A stretch of 64,000 nt of DNA from Streptococcus parasanguinis (lineage in GTDB: Bacteria > Bacillota > Bacilli > Lactobacillales > Streptococcaceae), in the NCBI RefSeq assembly GCF_023109675.1, contig NZ_JALDUR010000003.1:1-64000 (forward strand). Reading direction: 5' to 3'. The notes beneath the pieces were generated by a model. The model ran no database searches. It was not told where the DNA came from and saw only the letters and a program-made list of their open reading frames with translations. The translations under genes were made by a program, and so were the position numbers. Shown piece after piece: positions 32,875 through 44,675 of the stretch (the stretch's first letter is position 1; every line of letters begins with the position of its first letter).

Positions 32875-35331
32875 GTGAATCAATTAAAAGAGAAGCTGCA
32901 AGAATTTTGGACGAAGGTTCAAAAATTCTTTGCAAATATGTATACAGAAACTCCGAATAAGGAAAAAAATGAGGAAAGTAGCTGGTCTGTCGGCGATATT
33001 TTTGCGACCTTTTTGCGAACTCTCAAACTCTTGTGGGATGTCATGATCGCCCTGTTCGTGTGCCTCTTTTTATTTGGCGCAGGGATCGGGATTGGTTATG
33101 CGGCGAGCCTCTTTAGCAATGTCAAGGTTCCAAAGACAGAAGAACTGGTCCAGCAGGTCCGCAATGTCAGCAGTGTTTCAAAACTGACTTATTCCGATAA
33201 GAGTTTGATTGCAGAAGTGGACAGTGATTTGATCCGCACGCCAGTCGCAGGAGACGCCATTTCAGACAATGTCAAGAAGGCTGTGATCGCTACTGAGGAT
33301 GAGAATTTTGAAAGCCACAAGGGGGTTGTGCCTAAAGCCGTTCTTCGGGCAACACTTGGATCTGTAGCCGGTGTGGGCTCCTCTAGTGGGGGATCAACCC
33401 TGACCCAGCAGTTGATCAAACAGCAAGTCGTGGGAGATGCTCCAACCTTTACTCGTAAGGCGACAGAGATTGTCGATGCCTTGGCTTTAGAGCGGGGAAT
33501 GGATAAAAATGAAATCCTAACCACCTACTTAAATGTTTCGCCTTTTGGACGAAACAATCGGGGACAAAATATTGCGGGTGTGGAAGCTGCAGCTCAAGGG
33601 ATCTTTGGCGTCTCTGCGAAAGACTTGTCTGTTCCACAAGCGGCCTTTATCGCTGGCTTGCCACAAAGTCCGATTGTCTACTCCCCTTATGCTGCAGACG
33701 GTAGCCTAAAGAGCAAGGAGAATCTCGAGTTAGGTTTGGCGCGTGCCAAAGATGTCTTGTTCAATATGTACCGGACGGGAGCCTTATCGAAAAAAGACTA
33801 TGAAACCTATGCTCAGTACGACTTGACCAAAGACTTCATGGCTCCAGATGGTATCGAGAAAACACCGCATGACTACCTCTACTTCCAAGCTATGGCAGAA
33901 GCAAAAGAGGCCATGTATGATTACTTGATCAAGCGAGACAATGTCACCAAGCAAGACTTGAAAAATAATGAAACCGTCAAGGCTTACCAAGAATTAGCGG
34001 AGAGCGAGTTGCGCGAAGGTGGCTACACCATTCAAACCACGATTAACAAACCGGTTCACAATGCGATGCAGGCCGCGGTATCGAATTTTGGAAGTGTCTT
34101 GGATGATGGGACGGGTCTTGTAGAAGTTGGGAATGTCCTTATGGACAACCGAACGGGTGCCGTTTTAGGATTTATCGGTGGACGGAATTTTGACGGCAAC
34201 CAAAACAACCATGCTTTTGATACAGAGCGTTCCCCAGGGTCTGCTATCAAACCGCTGTTGGCATATGGGATTGCCATCGACCAAGGCTTGATGGGAAGCA
34301 ATAGCATCCTTTCTAACTACCCGACTAATTTCTCAAGTGGGGAGCCGATCATGCACGTGGATAGCCGAGGGACAGCCATGATGGATCTTCGTGAGGCCCT
34401 CAATACCTCATGGAATATTCCAGCTTACTGGACTTACCGGACCCTTCGTGAAAAGGGTGTGGATGTTCCATCCTACATGAAGAAAATGGGCTATGATATC
34501 CCTGAATATGGTATTGAGAGTCTGCCGATGGGGGGAGGAATTGAGGTCACTGTTGCCCAACATACCAATGGTTTCCAAACCATTGCTAACAATGGGAACT
34601 ACCTCAAACGCTACATGGTAGAGCAAATCATTGATCGAGATGGAGATGTAGTTTACAAGCACGAGGCAGATCCTGTTCGTGTTTACTCTCCAGCAACGGC
34701 AACGATTATGCAGGATCTCTTGCGCGGGGTTATTACGTCTGGTGCAACAACGACCTTTAAGTCACGGATTAGCCAAGTCAACCCAACGCTGGCAGGTGCT
34801 GACTGGATTGGAAAAACCGGTACCACTAACTCAAATGGGGATATGTGGCTCATGCTGTCCACCCCAAATGTTTCTTTAGGAGGTTGGATTGGCCATGACA
34901 ACAATGCTTCCATGCAAACCTTGACCGGATACAACAACAATGCCCAATACATGGCGCAGTTGGCGAATGCAATCTACCAAGCAGATCCAAGTCTCTTTGG
35001 AATTCAGGATAAATTCACTCTCGATAAGAGTGTGATCCGCTCTGAAGTGCTCAAATCGACGGGTGAAAGACCGGGTCGCGTCAATGTCAATGGCCGAGAT
35101 ATCGATGTGAGCGGTCAAACGGTGACGAGCCTTTGGGCCAAAAACGGAGCGCCAACCACTCAATACCACTTTGCCATCGGGGGATCGGATAGCGATTATC
35201 AAAGTGCTTGGGCAGCAATTCTCGGCAATAGCAGTGGAAATCAGTCGAATAATAAGAACAATTCGACAACCAATAGTTCATCAAGCAATAGTTCAAATCG
35301 AAACAGCTCAAATCGTGGCAATCGACGCTAG
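32875..35331 (+). CDS. pbp1b: class A penicillin-binding protein 1B
   Basis: An 818-aa bifunctional peptidoglycan synthase. A short cytoplasmic N-terminus precedes a membrane helix at about 58-80. The GT51 glycosyltransferase domain (110-290) has [22 protein letters not shown] and [18 protein letters not shown]. The transpeptidase domain (390-740) has active Ser in [11 protein letters not shown] in [10 protein letters not shown], and KTGTT. The C-terminal tail is a low-complexity Asn/Ser run. The start is GTG 32875 behind AAGGAGAAAGAATCA; the frame is open further upstream but crosses the promoter. Confidence 0.94.
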   Translation: MNQLKEKLQEFWTKVQKFFANMYTETPNKEKNEESSWSVGDIFATFLRTLKLLWDVMIALFVCLFLFGAGIGIGYAASLFSNVKVPKTEELVQQVRNVSSVSKLTYSDKSLIAEVDSDLIRTPVAGDAISDNVKKAVIATEDENFESHKGVVPKAVLRATLGSVAGVGSSSGGSTLTQQLIKQQVVGDAPTFTRKATEIVDALALERGMDKNEILTTYLNVSPFGRNNRGQNIAGVEAAAQGIFGVSAKDLSVPQAAFIAGLPQSPIVYSPYAADGSLKSKENLELGLARAKDVLFNMYRTGALSKKDYETYAQYDLTKDFMAPDGIEKTPHDYLYFQAMAEAKEAMYDYLIKRDNVTKQDLKNNETVKAYQELAESELREGGYTIQTTINKPVHNAMQAAVSNFGSVLDDGTGLVEVGNVLMDNRTGAVLGFIGGRNFDGNQNNHAFDTERSPGSAIKPLLAYGIAIDQGLMGSNSILSNYPTNFSSGEPIMHVDSRGTAMMDLREALNTSWNIPAYWTYRTLREKGVDVPSYMKKMGYDIPEYGIESLPMGGGIEVTVAQHTNGFQTIANNGNYLKRYMVEQIIDRDGDVVYKHEADPVRVYSPATATIMQDLLRGVITSGATTTFKSRISQVNPTLAGADWIGKTGTTNSNGDMWLMLSTPNVSLGGWIGHDNNASMQTLTGYNNNAQYMAQLANAIYQADPSLFGIQDKFTLDKSVIRSEVLKSTGERPGRVNVNGRDIDVSGQTVTSLWAKNGAPTTQYHFAIGGSDSDYQSAWAAILGNSSGNQSNNKNNSTTNSSSSNSSNRNSSNRGNRR

Positions 35332-35682
35332 TCTGATCCAGTAGAAAACCTAGAGAAAGCCTTGATTTTTGGAGCAAAAAACGGTATAATAGTGATAACT
35401 AATTTGTCGTGTGCTTTATTTGAAATATTGTCCAAATAAGAGCTTACAGCAGTTAAATCTTACTTGAATAAGTCGATTTAGCTGCTCTTTTTGTGCCTAA
35501 TTTTCAGAAAAATCCTAGTTTGTTACACAAATTTAATTTTTCTAAAAATTACAAAAAGCGACGAATGAGGTGAAGAGACAGCTCTTCACGTGATGCAAAT
35601 CACACAATTGTAGTTAAAACCGGATAGGTGGTGAAAGTCATTTTACCAAGCTATCCTAGTATGGAAAAAGGAGTTAAAAACT
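35332..35682 (+). promoter_or_regulatory. rpoB leader region
   Basis: A 351-bp gap without a gene. It holds the promoter TTGATT-17-TATAAT (35362-35390), a terminator-like hairpin at 35448-35492, a perfect 8-bp hairpin GTGAAGAG/CTCTTCAC (35570-35589), and a bulged stem from GGATAG to CTATCC (35622-35656). AAAAAGGAG before the rpoB TTG start follows. The leader is about 285 nt if transcription starts near 35397. Confidence 0.7.
35448..35493 (+). terminator. attenuator-like terminator upstream of rpoB
   Basis: AGCAGTTAAATC (35448-35459) pairs with GATTTAGCTGCT (35475-35486) over 12 bp including one G-U, followed by CTTTTTG. It lies about 95 nt after the predicted rpoB start point and 190 bp before rpoB. 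No gene ends just upstream except pbp1b, whose stop precedes the promoter, so attenuation of rpoBC is the natural reading. Confidence 0.7.
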
Positions 35683-38600
35683 TTGGCAGGACATGACGTT
35701 CAATACGGGAAACATCGGACCCGTCGTAGTTTTTCAAGAATCAAAGAGGTTCTTGATTTACCAAACTTGATTGAAATCCAGACAGACTCATTCAAAGATT
35801 TCTTGGATCATGGCTTGAAGGAAGTATTTGAAGATGTGCTTCCCATCTCAAACTTCACGGATACAATGGAATTGGAATTTGTGGGTTATGAAATCCGCGA
35901 ACCTAAGTATTCACTTGAAGAAGCGCGCATCCACGATGCGAGCTACTCAGCACCAATCTTTGTGACCTTCCGTTTGGTCAACAAAGAAACCGGTGAAATC
36001 AAGACCCAAGAAGTTTTCTTTGGTGATTTCCCAATCATGACGGAGATGGGAACCTTCATCATCAATGGTGGAGAACGGATTATCGTATCTCAGTTGGTCC
36101 GCTCACCAGGTGTCTACTTCAATGATAAGGTGGACAAGAATGGTAAGGTTGGTTATGGATCAACGGTTATCCCTAACCGTGGGGCTTGGTTAGAGCTTGA
36201 AACTGACTCAAAAGACATTGCTTACACACGTATCGACCGCACACGTAAAATTCCATTTACAACCCTTGTGCGTGCTCTTGGATTCTCTGGAGATGATGAA
36301 ATCATCGATATCTTTGGGGACAGCGAATTGGTTCGCAATACCATTGAAAAAGATATCCACAAAAATCCAATGGATTCACGGACAGATGAAGCCCTCAAAG
36401 AAATCTACGAGCGTCTTCGTCCAGGTGAACCAAAAACAGCGGAAAGCTCACGTAGCTTGTTGGTAGCTCGTTTCTTTGATCCACGTCGTTATGACTTGGC
36501 ACCAGTTGGTCGCTACAAGATCAACAAGAAACTCAATATCAAGAACCGCTTGTTGAACCAAACAATCGCAGAACCATTGGTAGATGCTGAAACAGGGGAA
36601 ATCCTTGTAGAAGCTGGTACTGTCATGACGCGCGATGTGATCGACAGCATCTCAGAACAATTGGATAACGGTTTGAACAAAATCACCTACATTCCAAATG
36701 ATGCTGCTGTTTTGACAGAACCAGTTGAATTGCAAAAATTCAAAGTTGTCGCTCCAACAGATCCAGACCGCGTTGTCACCATCATCGGAAATGCTAACCC
36801 ATCTGACAAAGTACGGATTGTGACTCCAGCTGATATCTTGGCAGAAATGAGCTATTTCTTGAACCTTGCAGAAGGTATTGGCCGTGTAGATGATATCGAC
36901 CACCTTGGAAATCGTCGGATTCGTGCCGTTGGTGAATTGCTTGCCAACCAAGTGCGTCTTGGACTTTCACGGATGGAACGAAACGTTCGCGAACGGATGT
37001 CTGTACAAGATAACGACGTCTTGACACCACAACAAATCATCAACATCCGCCCAGTAACTGCAGCAATTAAAGAATTCTTTGGATCTTCACAGTTGTCACA
37101 GTTCATGGACCAACACAACCCACTTTCTGAGTTGTCTCACAAACGTCGTTTGTCTGCCTTAGGGCCTGGTGGTTTGACACGTGACCGTGCCGGATATGAA
37201 GTGCGTGACGTGCACTATACCCACTATGGTCGTATGTGTCCGATCGAAACACCTGAAGGACCAAACATCGGTTTGATCAACAACTTGTCATCTTATGGAC
37301 ACTTGAACAAATATGGCTTCATCCAAACGCCATACCGTAAAGTGGACCGGGAAAAAGGTGTAGTCACCAACGAAATCGTTTGGTTGACAGCCGATGAAGA
37401 AGATGAGTACATCGTCGCTCAGGCTAACTCTAAGTTGAACGAAAAGGGTGGCTTTGCTGAGCCAATCGTTATGGGACGTCACCGTGGTAACAACCAAGAA
37501 TTCCCATCTGATCAAGTCGACTACATGGACGTATCTCCAAAACAAGTAGTTGCCGTTGCGACAGCATGTATTCCTTTCTTGGAAAACGATGACTCCAACC
37601 GTGCCCTCATGGGTGCCAACATGCAACGTCAGGCTGTGCCATTGATCGATCCAAAAGCCCCTTATGTGGGTACTGGTATGGAATACCAAGCAGCCCATGA
37701 CTCAGGAGCTGCAGTCATTGCTCAACACGATGGTAAAGTTACTTATGCAGATGCAGACAAGGTAGAAGTTCGTCGGGAAGACGGTTCGCTTGATGTCTAC
37801 CATATTCAAAAATTCCGTCGTTCAAACTCAGGTACTGCCTACAACCAACGTACCCTTGTAAAAGTTGGCGATGTCGTTGAAAAAGGCGACTTTATCGCTG
37901 ATGGTCCATCGATGGAAAAAGGGGAAATGGCCCTTGGTCAAAACCCAATTGTCGCTTACATGACTTGGGAAGGGTATAACTTCGAGGATGCCGTTATCAT
38001 GAGCGAACGCTTGGTGAAAGAAGATGTCTACACATCTGTTCACTTGGAAGAATTCGAATCAGAAACACGCGATACCAAGTTAGGCCCTGAAGAAATTACC
38101 CGTGAAATTCCAAACGTCGGTGAAGATGCTCTTCGTGACTTGGATGAAACAGGTATTATCCGTATTGGTGCAGAAGTAAAAGAAGGCGATATCCTTGTCG
38201 GTAAGGTAACACCGAAGGGTGAAAAAGACCTTTCTGCTGAAGAACGTCTCCTTCACGCGATCTTTGGAGATAAATCTCGTGAAGTGCGGGATACTTCTCT
38301 TCGTGTACCTCACGGTGGAGATGGAGTCGTTCGTGATGTTAAGATCTTTACACGTGCAAACGGAGATGAATTGCAATCTGGTGTGAACATGTTGGTTCGT
38401 GTTTACATCGCACAAAAACGCAAGATCCGCGTCGGAGATAAGATGGCCGGTCGTCACGGAAACAAAGGGGTTGTGTCTCGTATTGTTCCAGTTGAAGATA
38501 TGCCTTACCTTCCAGACGGTACACCGGTTGATATCATGTTGAACCCTCTTGGGGTGCCATCACGTATGAATATCGGTCAGGTTATGGAACTTCACCTTGG

Positions 38601-39252
38601 TATGGCGGCTCGTAACTTGGGTATCCATATCGCAACACCAGTCTTTGACGGAGCAAGCTCAGAAGATCTCTGGGATACTGTGAAAGAAGCTGGTATGGAT
38701 AGCGATGCCAAGACCATCCTTTACGATGGACGTACAGGTGAGCCGTTTGACAACCGTGTTTCTGTCGGTGTCATGTACATGATCAAGCTTCACCACATGG
38801 TTGATGATAAACTCCATGCCCGTTCAGTCGGACCATACTCAATGGTTACCCAACAACCACTCGGAGGGAAAGCTCAGTTTGGTGGACAACGTTTCGGGGA
38901 AATGGAAGTGTGGGCCCTTGAGGCTTATGGTGCATCAAATGTCCTTCAAGAAATCTTGACCTACAAGTCAGATGATGTCAACGGACGTTTGAAAGCTTAT
39001 GAAGCGATTACCAAAGGTAAACCAATTCCAAAACCAGGTGTACCAGAATCCTTCCGCGTTCTTGTCAAAGAATTGCAATCTCTTGGTCTTGACATGCGTG
39101 TCTTGGACGAAGATGATCAAGAAGTGGAACTTCGTGACCTTGATGAAGGGGAAGACGATGATGTGATTCATGTGGATGACCTTGAAAAAGCACGTGAAAA
39201 AGCAGCCAAGGAAGCAAAAGCAGCCTTTGATGCTGAAGAATCAGAAAAATAA
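35683..39252 (+). CDS. rpoB: RNA polymerase beta subunit
   Basis: A 1189-aa RpoB. It starts at TTG ([20 protein letters not shown]) behind AAAAAGGAGTTAAAAAC. The rifampicin pocket [20 protein letters not shown] and following LSALGPGGL carries the susceptible-type residues Asp, His and Ser at the main resistance positions. A Glu/Asp-rich C-terminus ends the protein. rpoC follows after a 160-bp gap with hairpins. Codon use is of the highly expressed type. Confidence 0.98.
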   Translation: MAGHDVQYGKHRTRRSFSRIKEVLDLPNLIEIQTDSFKDFLDHGLKEVFEDVLPISNFTDTMELEFVGYEIREPKYSLEEARIHDASYSAPIFVTFRLVNKETGEIKTQEVFFGDFPIMTEMGTFIINGGERIIVSQLVRSPGVYFNDKVDKNGKVGYGSTVIPNRGAWLELETDSKDIAYTRIDRTRKIPFTTLVRALGFSGDDEIIDIFGDSELVRNTIEKDIHKNPMDSRTDEALKEIYERLRPGEPKTAESSRSLLVARFFDPRRYDLAPVGRYKINKKLNIKNRLLNQTIAEPLVDAETGEILVEAGTVMTRDVIDSISEQLDNGLNKITYIPNDAAVLTEPVELQKFKVVAPTDPDRVVTIIGNANPSDKVRIVTPADILAEMSYFLNLAEGIGRVDDIDHLGNRRIRAVGELLANQVRLGLSRMERNVRERMSVQDNDVLTPQQIINIRPVTAAIKEFFGSSQLSQFMDQHNPLSELSHKRRLSALGPGGLTRDRAGYEVRDVHYTHYGRMCPIETPEGPNIGLINNLSSYGHLNKYGFIQTPYRKVDREKGVVTNEIVWLTADEEDEYIVAQANSKLNEKGGFAEPIVMGRHRGNNQEFPSDQVDYMDVSPKQVVAVATACIPFLENDDSNRALMGANMQRQAVPLIDPKAPYVGTGMEYQAAHDSGAAVIAQHDGKVTYADADKVEVRREDGSLDVYHIQKFRRSNSGTAYNQRTLVKVGDVVEKGDFIADGPSMEKGEMALGQNPIVAYMTWEGYNFEDAVIMSERLVKEDVYTSVHLEEFESETRDTKLGPEEITREIPNVGEDALRDLDETGIIRIGAEVKEGDILVGKVTPKGEKDLSAEERLLHAIFGDKSREVRDTSLRVPHGGDGVVRDVKIFTRANGDELQSGVNMLVRVYIAQKRKIRVGDKMAGRHGNKGVVSRIVPVEDMPYLPDGTPVDIMLNPLGVPSRMNIGQVMELHLGMAARNLGIHIATPVFDGASSEDLWDTVKEAGMDSDAKTILYDGRTGEPFDNRVSVGVMYMIKLHHMVDDKLHARSVGPYSMVTQQPLGGKAQFGGQRFGEMEVWALEAYGASNVLQEILTYKSDDVNGRLKAYEAITKGKPIPKPGVPESFRVLVKELQSLGLDMRVLDEDDQEVELRDLDEGEDDDVIHVDDLEKAREKAAKEAKAAFDAEESEK

Positions 39253-39268
39253 TCAGTAAAAATGATTG

Positions 39269-39360
39269 TCCTGTGAGAAACCAATACTTCTGACAGGATG
39301 ATTCGATAACAAGATACAGACACAAGGCGGTGGCAAGAAAGTTTCCTTTCTTCCCCCACC
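39269..39360 (+). other. rpoB-rpoC intercistronic hairpins
   Basis: Two stems lie in the 160-bp gap: TCCTGT/ACAGGA (39269-39298), and a strong hairpin with GGTGG/CCACC outside and AAGAAAG/CTTTCTT inside (39329-39360). Neither has a T run, so processing or translational spacing is more likely than termination. Confidence 0.55.
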
Positions 39361-39412
39361 TAAGGCTGTATCCAAATGAAACAAGTATGAAAACAAGGAA
39401 AGGTAAGAAATA

Positions 39413-42400
39413 GTGGTTGATGTAAATCGTTTTAAAAGTATGCAAATCACCCTAGCTTCTCCAAGCAAGGTCCGTTCATGGTCTTATGGAGAGGTCAAGA
39501 AACCTGAAACAATCAACTACCGTACATTGAAACCAGAACGTGAAGGTCTCTTTGATGAAGTCATCTTTGGACCTACAAAAGACTGGGAATGTGCGTGTGG
39601 GAAATACAAACGGATCCGCTACAAAGGGATCGTTTGTGACCGCTGTGGTGTTGAAGTAACACGTGCGAAAGTTCGTCGTGAACGCATGGGGCACATCGAG
39701 TTGAAAGCGCCTGTATCACACATCTGGTACTTCAAAGGCATCCCTTCTCGTATGGGATTGACCTTGGATATGAGCCCTCGTGCCCTTGAAGAAGTCATTT
39801 ACTTCGCAGCTTACGTGGTGATCGATCCAAAAGATACACCACTTGAGCACAAATCCATCATGACAGAACGTGAATACCGTGAACGCTTGCGTGAATACGG
39901 ACCAGGTTCCTTTGTAGCTAAGATGGGTGCAGAAGCGATCCAAGACCTCTTGAAACAAGTGGATTTGGAAGCTGAAATTGCTCTCTTGAAAGAAGAATTG
40001 AAGACTGCAACTGGTCAAAAACGTGTGAAGGCTGTTCGTCGTTTGGATGTCTTGGATGCCTTCTACAAATCTGGTAACAAGCCAGAATGGATGGTTCTCA
40101 ACATCCTTCCAGTTATTCCACCAGATCTTCGTCCGATGGTCCAATTGGATGGTGGCCGTTTTGCTGCCTCTGACTTGAACGACCTTTACCGCCGTGTAAT
40201 CAACCGGAACAACCGTTTGGCACGTTTGCTTGAGTTGAATGCCCCTGGTATCATCGTGCAAAACGAAAAACGGATGCTCCAAGAAGCCGTTGATGCTTTG
40301 ATCGATAACGGTCGTCGTGGTCGTCCGATCACAGGACCAGGTAGCCGTCCACTGAAATCATTGAGTCACATGCTCAAAGGGAAACAAGGACGCTTCCGTC
40401 AAAACTTGCTCGGTAAACGGGTTGACTTCTCAGGACGTTCCGTTATCGCCGTTGGTCCAACTCTTAAGATGTACCAATGTGGTGTGCCACGTGAAATGGC
40501 GATCGAGCTCTTCAAACCATTCGTCATGCGTGAAATCGTTGCGCGTGATATCGTGCAAAACGTTAAAGCTGCAAAACGCTTGGTCGAACGCGGAGATGAA
40601 CGCATCTGGGATATCCTAGAAGAAGTGATCAAAGAACACCCAGTTCTCTTGAACCGCGCACCGACCCTTCACCGTTTGGGGATCCAAGCTTTTGAACCTG
40701 TCTTGATTGACGGGAAAGCCCTTCGCTTGCACCCACTTGTCTGTGAAGCCTACAATGCCGACTTTGACGGTGACCAAATGGCCATCCACGTACCGCTTTC
40801 AGAAGAAGCTCAAGCAGAAGCTCGTATCTTGATGTTGGCTGCTGAGCACATCTTGAATCCAAAAGACGGTAAACCAGTTGTTACCCCATCTCAGGATATG
40901 GTATTGGGGAACTACTACCTCACTATGGAAGAAGCTGGTCGTGAAGGAGAAGGCATGGTCTTCAAAGACCGTGATGAAGCGGTCATGGCTCTTCGCAATG
41001 GCTATGTTCACTTGCATACACGTGTCGGAATTGCGACAGATAGCTTGAACAAACCATGGACAGAAGCGCAACAACACAAGATTCTCTTGACAACTGTTGG
41101 TAAGATCCTCTTTAACGATATCATGCCTGCAGAGCTTCCATACCTTCAAGAGCCAAATAATGCCAACTTGACAGAAGGCGTTCCAGCTAAGTACTTCTTG
41201 GAGCCTGGTCAAGATGTCAAAGCAGCGATTGAGAAATTGGAATTAAACGTTCCATTCAAGAAGAAAAATCTTGGAAATATCATCGCAGAAATCTTCAAAC
41301 GCTTCCGTACAACTGAAACATCTGCTTTCTTGGACCGCTTGAAAGACTTGGGTTACCATCACTCAACCCTTGCTGGTTTGACAGTGGGGATTGCCGATAT
41401 TCCGGTCGTTGAAGATAAAGCAGAAATCATTGAAGAATCTCACAAACGTGTGGAACAAATCACTAAACAATTCCGTCGTGGTTTGATCACAGATGATGAA
41501 CGCTACAATGCCGTTACAGCTGAATGGCGTGCAGCCCGTGAAAAATTGGAAAAACGCTTAGTGGATAACCAAGATCCGAAGAACCCAATCGTTATGATGA
41601 TGGACTCTGGAGCCCGTGGTAACATTTCAAACTTCTCGCAACTTGCCGGTATGCGTGGTTTGATGGCCGCTCCAAACGGACGGATCATGGAATTGCCAAT
41701 CCTGTCAAACTTCCGCGAAGGTTTGTCAGTACTGGAAATGTTCTTCTCAACTCACGGTGCCCGTAAAGGGATGACCGATACGGCCCTTAAGACAGCCGAC
41801 TCAGGTTACTTGACTCGTCGTTTGGTTGACGTTGCCCAAGACGTTATTATTCGTGAAGATGACTGTGGAACAGACCGTGGACTTGTAATCCGTGCCATTA
41901 CTGATGGCAAGGAAATGATCGAGCCACTCGAAGAACGCTTGACAGGTCGTTATACTAAGAAATCTGTTAAACACCCTGAAACAGGTGAAGTCATCGTTGG
42001 GCCAGATACCTTGATCTCAGAAGACCTAGCACGTGAAATTGTTAATGCTGGTGTGGAAGAAGTCACTATCCGCTCTGTCTTTACATGTAACACCCGCCAT
42101 GGTGTCTGCCGTCACTGTTATGGTATCAACTTGGCGACTGGTGATGCGGTTGAAGTGGGTGAAGCAGTCGGAACCATCGCTGCCCAATCTATCGGGGAAC
42201 CTGGTACACAGTTGACCATGCGTACCTTCCACACGGGTGGGGTTGCCTCAAATACCGATATCACTCAAGGTCTTCCTCGTGTCCAAGAAATCTTTGAAGC
42301 CCGCAATCCAAAAGGGGAAGCGGTCATCACTGAGGTCAAAGGGGAAGTCACAGCCATCGAAGAAGATGCTTCTACACGGACCAAGAAAGTCTTTGTTAGC

Positions 42401-43066
42401 GGAGCAACTGGTGAAGGTGAATACGTTGTCCCTTACACTGCCCGCATGAAAGTCGAAGTAGGAGATCAAGTCTCTCGTGGTGCGGCTCTGACAGAAGGGT
42501 CTATCCAACCAAAACGTCTCCTTGCCGTTCGTGATGTCTTGTCGGTTGAAACTTACCTTCTTGCGGAAGTACAAAAAGTATACCGTAGCCAAGGGGTAGA
42601 AATCGGCGACAAACACATCGAGGTAATGGTTCGTCAAATGATCCGTAAAGTACGTGTCATGGATCCAGGAGATACAGACCTTCTCATGGGTACGCTTATG
42701 GACATTACAGACTTTACAGATGCTAATAAGGATGTCCTTATCTCTGGTGGAGTTCCTGCGACTGCTCGTCCAGTACTTATGGGAATCACCAAAGCCTCTC
42801 TTGAAACCAACAGTTTCTTGTCAGCTGCTTCCTTCCAAGAAACCACTCGTGTTCTTACTGACGCAGCGATCCGTGGTAAGAAAGACCATCTCCTTGGACT
42901 GAAGGAAAATGTTATCATTGGTAAGATTATTCCTGCAGGTACAGGGATGGCTCGTTACCGTAACTTGGAACCACAAGCGATTAACGAAGTTGAAATCATC
43001 GAAGAAGTGCCAGTAACAGATGGAACAGTCGATGAAGTTCAAACAGCTGAAGTCGTAGAAGAATAA
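39413..43066 (+). CDS. rpoC: RNA polymerase beta' subunit
   Basis: A 1217-aa RpoC. It starts at GTG behind AAGGAAAGGTAAGAAATA ([17 protein letters not shown]). The first zinc ribbon has [19 protein letters not shown] near residue 60, the catalytic aspartates are in [12 protein letters not shown], and the second zinc site is [11 protein letters not shown]. It is intact and ends in an acidic tail. It forms the core polymerase with RpoB. Confidence 0.98.
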   Translation: MVDVNRFKSMQITLASPSKVRSWSYGEVKKPETINYRTLKPEREGLFDEVIFGPTKDWECACGKYKRIRYKGIVCDRCGVEVTRAKVRRERMGHIELKAPVSHIWYFKGIPSRMGLTLDMSPRALEEVIYFAAYVVIDPKDTPLEHKSIMTEREYRERLREYGPGSFVAKMGAEAIQDLLKQVDLEAEIALLKEELKTATGQKRVKAVRRLDVLDAFYKSGNKPEWMVLNILPVIPPDLRPMVQLDGGRFAASDLNDLYRRVINRNNRLARLLELNAPGIIVQNEKRMLQEAVDALIDNGRRGRPITGPGSRPLKSLSHMLKGKQGRFRQNLLGKRVDFSGRSVIAVGPTLKMYQCGVPREMAIELFKPFVMREIVARDIVQNVKAAKRLVERGDERIWDILEEVIKEHPVLLNRAPTLHRLGIQAFEPVLIDGKALRLHPLVCEAYNADFDGDQMAIHVPLSEEAQAEARILMLAAEHILNPKDGKPVVTPSQDMVLGNYYLTMEEAGREGEGMVFKDRDEAVMALRNGYVHLHTRVGIATDSLNKPWTEAQQHKILLTTVGKILFNDIMPAELPYLQEPNNANLTEGVPAKYFLEPGQDVKAAIEKLELNVPFKKKNLGNIIAEIFKRFRTTETSAFLDRLKDLGYHHSTLAGLTVGIADIPVVEDKAEIIEESHKRVEQITKQFRRGLITDDERYNAVTAEWRAAREKLEKRLVDNQDPKNPIVMMMDSGARGNISNFSQLAGMRGLMAAPNGRIMELPILSNFREGLSVLEMFFSTHGARKGMTDTALKTADSGYLTRRLVDVAQDVIIREDDCGTDRGLVIRAITDGKEMIEPLEERLTGRYTKKSVKHPETGEVIVGPDTLISEDLAREIVNAGVEEVTIRSVFTCNTRHGVCRHCYGINLATGDAVEVGEAVGTIAAQSIGEPGTQLTMRTFHTGGVASNTDITQGLPRVQEIFEARNPKGEAVITEVKGEVTAIEEDASTRTKKVFVSGATGEGEYVVPYTARMKVEVGDQVSRGAALTEGSIQPKRLLAVRDVLSVETYLLAEVQKVYRSQGVEIGDKHIEVMVRQMIRKVRVMDPGDTDLLMGTLMDITDFTDANKDVLISGGVPATARPVLMGITKASLETNSFLSAASFQETTRVLTDAAIRGKKDHLLGLKENVIIGKIIPAGTGMARYRNLEPQAINEVEIIEEVPVTDGTVDEVQTAEVVEE

Positions 43067-43073
43067 GAAAATT

Positions 43074-43103
43074 AGTCGGAACTACATGTTCCGGCTTTTT
43101 TTG
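43074..43103 (+). terminator. terminator of rpoBC
   Basis: AGTCGGAAC (43074-43082) pairs with GTTCCGGCT (43088-43096), TACAT loop, followed by T7. Confidence 0.88.
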
Positions 43104-43224
43104 AAAAAAGGAACCAATAGCAATTAGGCAGTCTATTTTTGGAAAATAATTGTGAAAATCACCTGAAAACTACCTGAAAAATCATGCTCTGAGCAGAAAA
43201 CTTTTATTCTCAAAGGATTTTCTA

Positions 43225-43230
43225 TATAAT
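43225..43230 (+). promoter_or_regulatory. promoter -10 of the DUF1033 gene
   Basis: TATAAT within TTTCTATATAATAGAGG, about 27 bp before the ATG at 43257. No good -35 stands out. Confidence 0.5.
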
Positions 43231-43256
43231 AGAGGATACAAAGGATGGAAGAGTTT

Positions 43257-43646
43257 ATGTATCGAGTGATTGAAATGTACGGGGACTGTGAACCCTGGTG
43301 GTTTTTAGAAGGTTGGGAAGAAGATATCGTCAGTAGCCGGAAGTTTGAAGACTATTACCAGGCTTTGAAATACTACAAGCAGAAGTGGTTGGAGTTGAAT
43401 GCACACTTTCCAAGTTATAAGAGTCGGAGTGATCTCATGACGATCTTTTGGGATACCAAGGAGCAAGAGTGGTGTGAGGACTGCAGTGAAGATGTGCAGT
43501 TTTTCCATTCGATTGTCCTTCTAGAAGACGAGCACAAGATCCCTAAAAGCAAGCTCCGCCCAGGCTACGAAAAGGAAAGAGGCAGTCGCAAACACCGTTC
43601 TTGTCAATATACACTCGATTCAAAAAAGGGGACAACCCTGTCATAA
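43257..43646 (+). CDS. DUF1033 family protein
   Basis: A 129-aa protein of the DUF1033 family, found in streptococci between rpoC and the competence pilus operon. It opens MYRVIEMYGDCEPWWFLEGW and is rich in Trp and Tyr with a basic C-terminus (YEKERGSRKHRS). The function is unknown. ATG 43257 is favoured by family length; an ATG four codons upstream (43245) is possible. Confidence 0.8.
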   Translation: MYRVIEMYGDCEPWWFLEGWEEDIVSSRKFEDYYQALKYYKQKWLELNAHFPSYKSRSDLMTIFWDTKEQEWCEDCSEDVQFFHSIVLLEDEHKIPKSKLRPGYEKERGSRKHRSCQYTLDSKKGTTLS

Positions 43647-43704
43647 GAGACATTCGGAAGATTTTTTAGAGCGATCTAGAAAGTCTTCTTTTTTTGTCTT
43701 CTTT

Positions 43705-43712
43705 TTCGAATA
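43705..43712 (+). promoter_or_regulatory. competence (SigX/ComX) box of comY operon
   Basis: TTCGAATA, one change from the canonical combox TACGAATA, 22 bp upstream of the comYA ATG, preceded by a T run. The same octamer precedes ssbB. Confidence 0.8.
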
Positions 43713-43733
43713 GTATAAGTGAGAGGAGGAACT

Positions 43734-44675
43734 ATGGTTCAAGAAATTGCAAAAAAACTGATCCGCATGGGGAAAAAGGAAGAAGCTCAGGATCTTTACT
43801 TCATTCCTCGGAAGGAGGAGTACCAGGTTTTTATGAGGGTGGGAGACGAGAGGCGCTTTGTAAAGTCCTTCCCTTTTGAGGACATGACGGCTATTATCAG
43901 CCACTTTAAGTTCGTGGCAGGGATGAATGTGGGAGAAAAAAGGCGCAGCCAGCTAGGGTCGTGTGATTACCCATTAGAGGATGGAGTGGTCTCGATTCGC
44001 TTGTCAACGGTGGGGGATTATCGTGGTTATGAAAGCTTGGTCATTCGGCTCTTGCATGATGAGGAACGTGAATTGCGGTTTTGGTTTGACCAGCTGCCAG
44101 ACTTGCAGAAGAAATTGGCTGGTCGTGGGCTTTATCTTTTTGCGGGCCCCGTTGGCTCGGGAAAGACCACTCTCATGCATGCTTTGGCGCAAGAGCGCTT
44201 TGCGGACCAGCAAGTCATGTCTATTGAAGATCCTGTCGAGATCAAGCAGGATAATATGCTTCAGCTTCAGCTGAATGACCAGATCGGCATGACCTATGAC
44301 AACCTGATCAAACTCTCCTTGCGCCATCGGCCGGACCTTCTCATCATTGGGGAAATCCGAGATAAGGAAACAGCTCGTGCAGTCGTACGAGCTAGTTTGA
44401 CAGGAGTCACCGTCTTCTCTACGATTCATGCGAAAAGCGTTCGAGGTGTTTATGAGAGGCTCTTAGAACTTGGAGTGAGTGAGGAAGAACTCAAGATTGT
44501 TTTACAAGGTATTTGCTACCAACGATTAATTGCAGGAGGAGGTGTGGTCGATTTTGCGACGGAAAACTACCAAGAGCACTCAGCCAGCCGCTGGAACCAA
44601 CAAATGGATCTCTTGGCTCAATCGGGATATATCCAGCTGGCTCAGGCGCAAGCCGAAAAAATTATCTACCGCTAA
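43734..44675 (+). CDS. comYA: competence pilus ATPase ComYA (ComGA)
   Basis: A 313-aa type II/IV secretion-type ATPase that assembles the transformation pilus. Walker A GPVGSGKTT is at 138-146, the Asp box around IEDPVEI, and Walker B LLIIGEIRDKETARAVVRAS (begins about 202), with the His box in TIHAKS. ATG 43734 follows AGAGGAGGAACT. It is the first gene of the comYA-H operon under a SigX box. Its C-terminal coding region overlaps comYB. Confidence 0.93.
   Translation: MVQEIAKKLIRMGKKEEAQDLYFIPRKEEYQVFMRVGDERRFVKSFPFEDMTAIISHFKFVAGMNVGEKRRSQLGSCDYPLEDGVVSIRLSTVGDYRGYESLVIRLLHDEERELRFWFDQLPDLQKKLAGRGLYLFAGPVGSGKTTLMHALAQERFADQQVMSIEDPVEIKQDNMLQLQLNDQIGMTYDNLIKLSLRHRPDLLIIGEIRDKETARAVVRASLTGVTVFSTIHAKSVRGVYERLLELGVSEEELKIVLQGICYQRLIAGGGVVDFATENYQEHSASRWNQQMDLLAQSGYIQLAQAQAEKIIYR

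Noticed and set aside
37081..37200. Rifampicin resistance mutations in rpoB
   Set aside because: The residues at the main resistance positions are the susceptible type.
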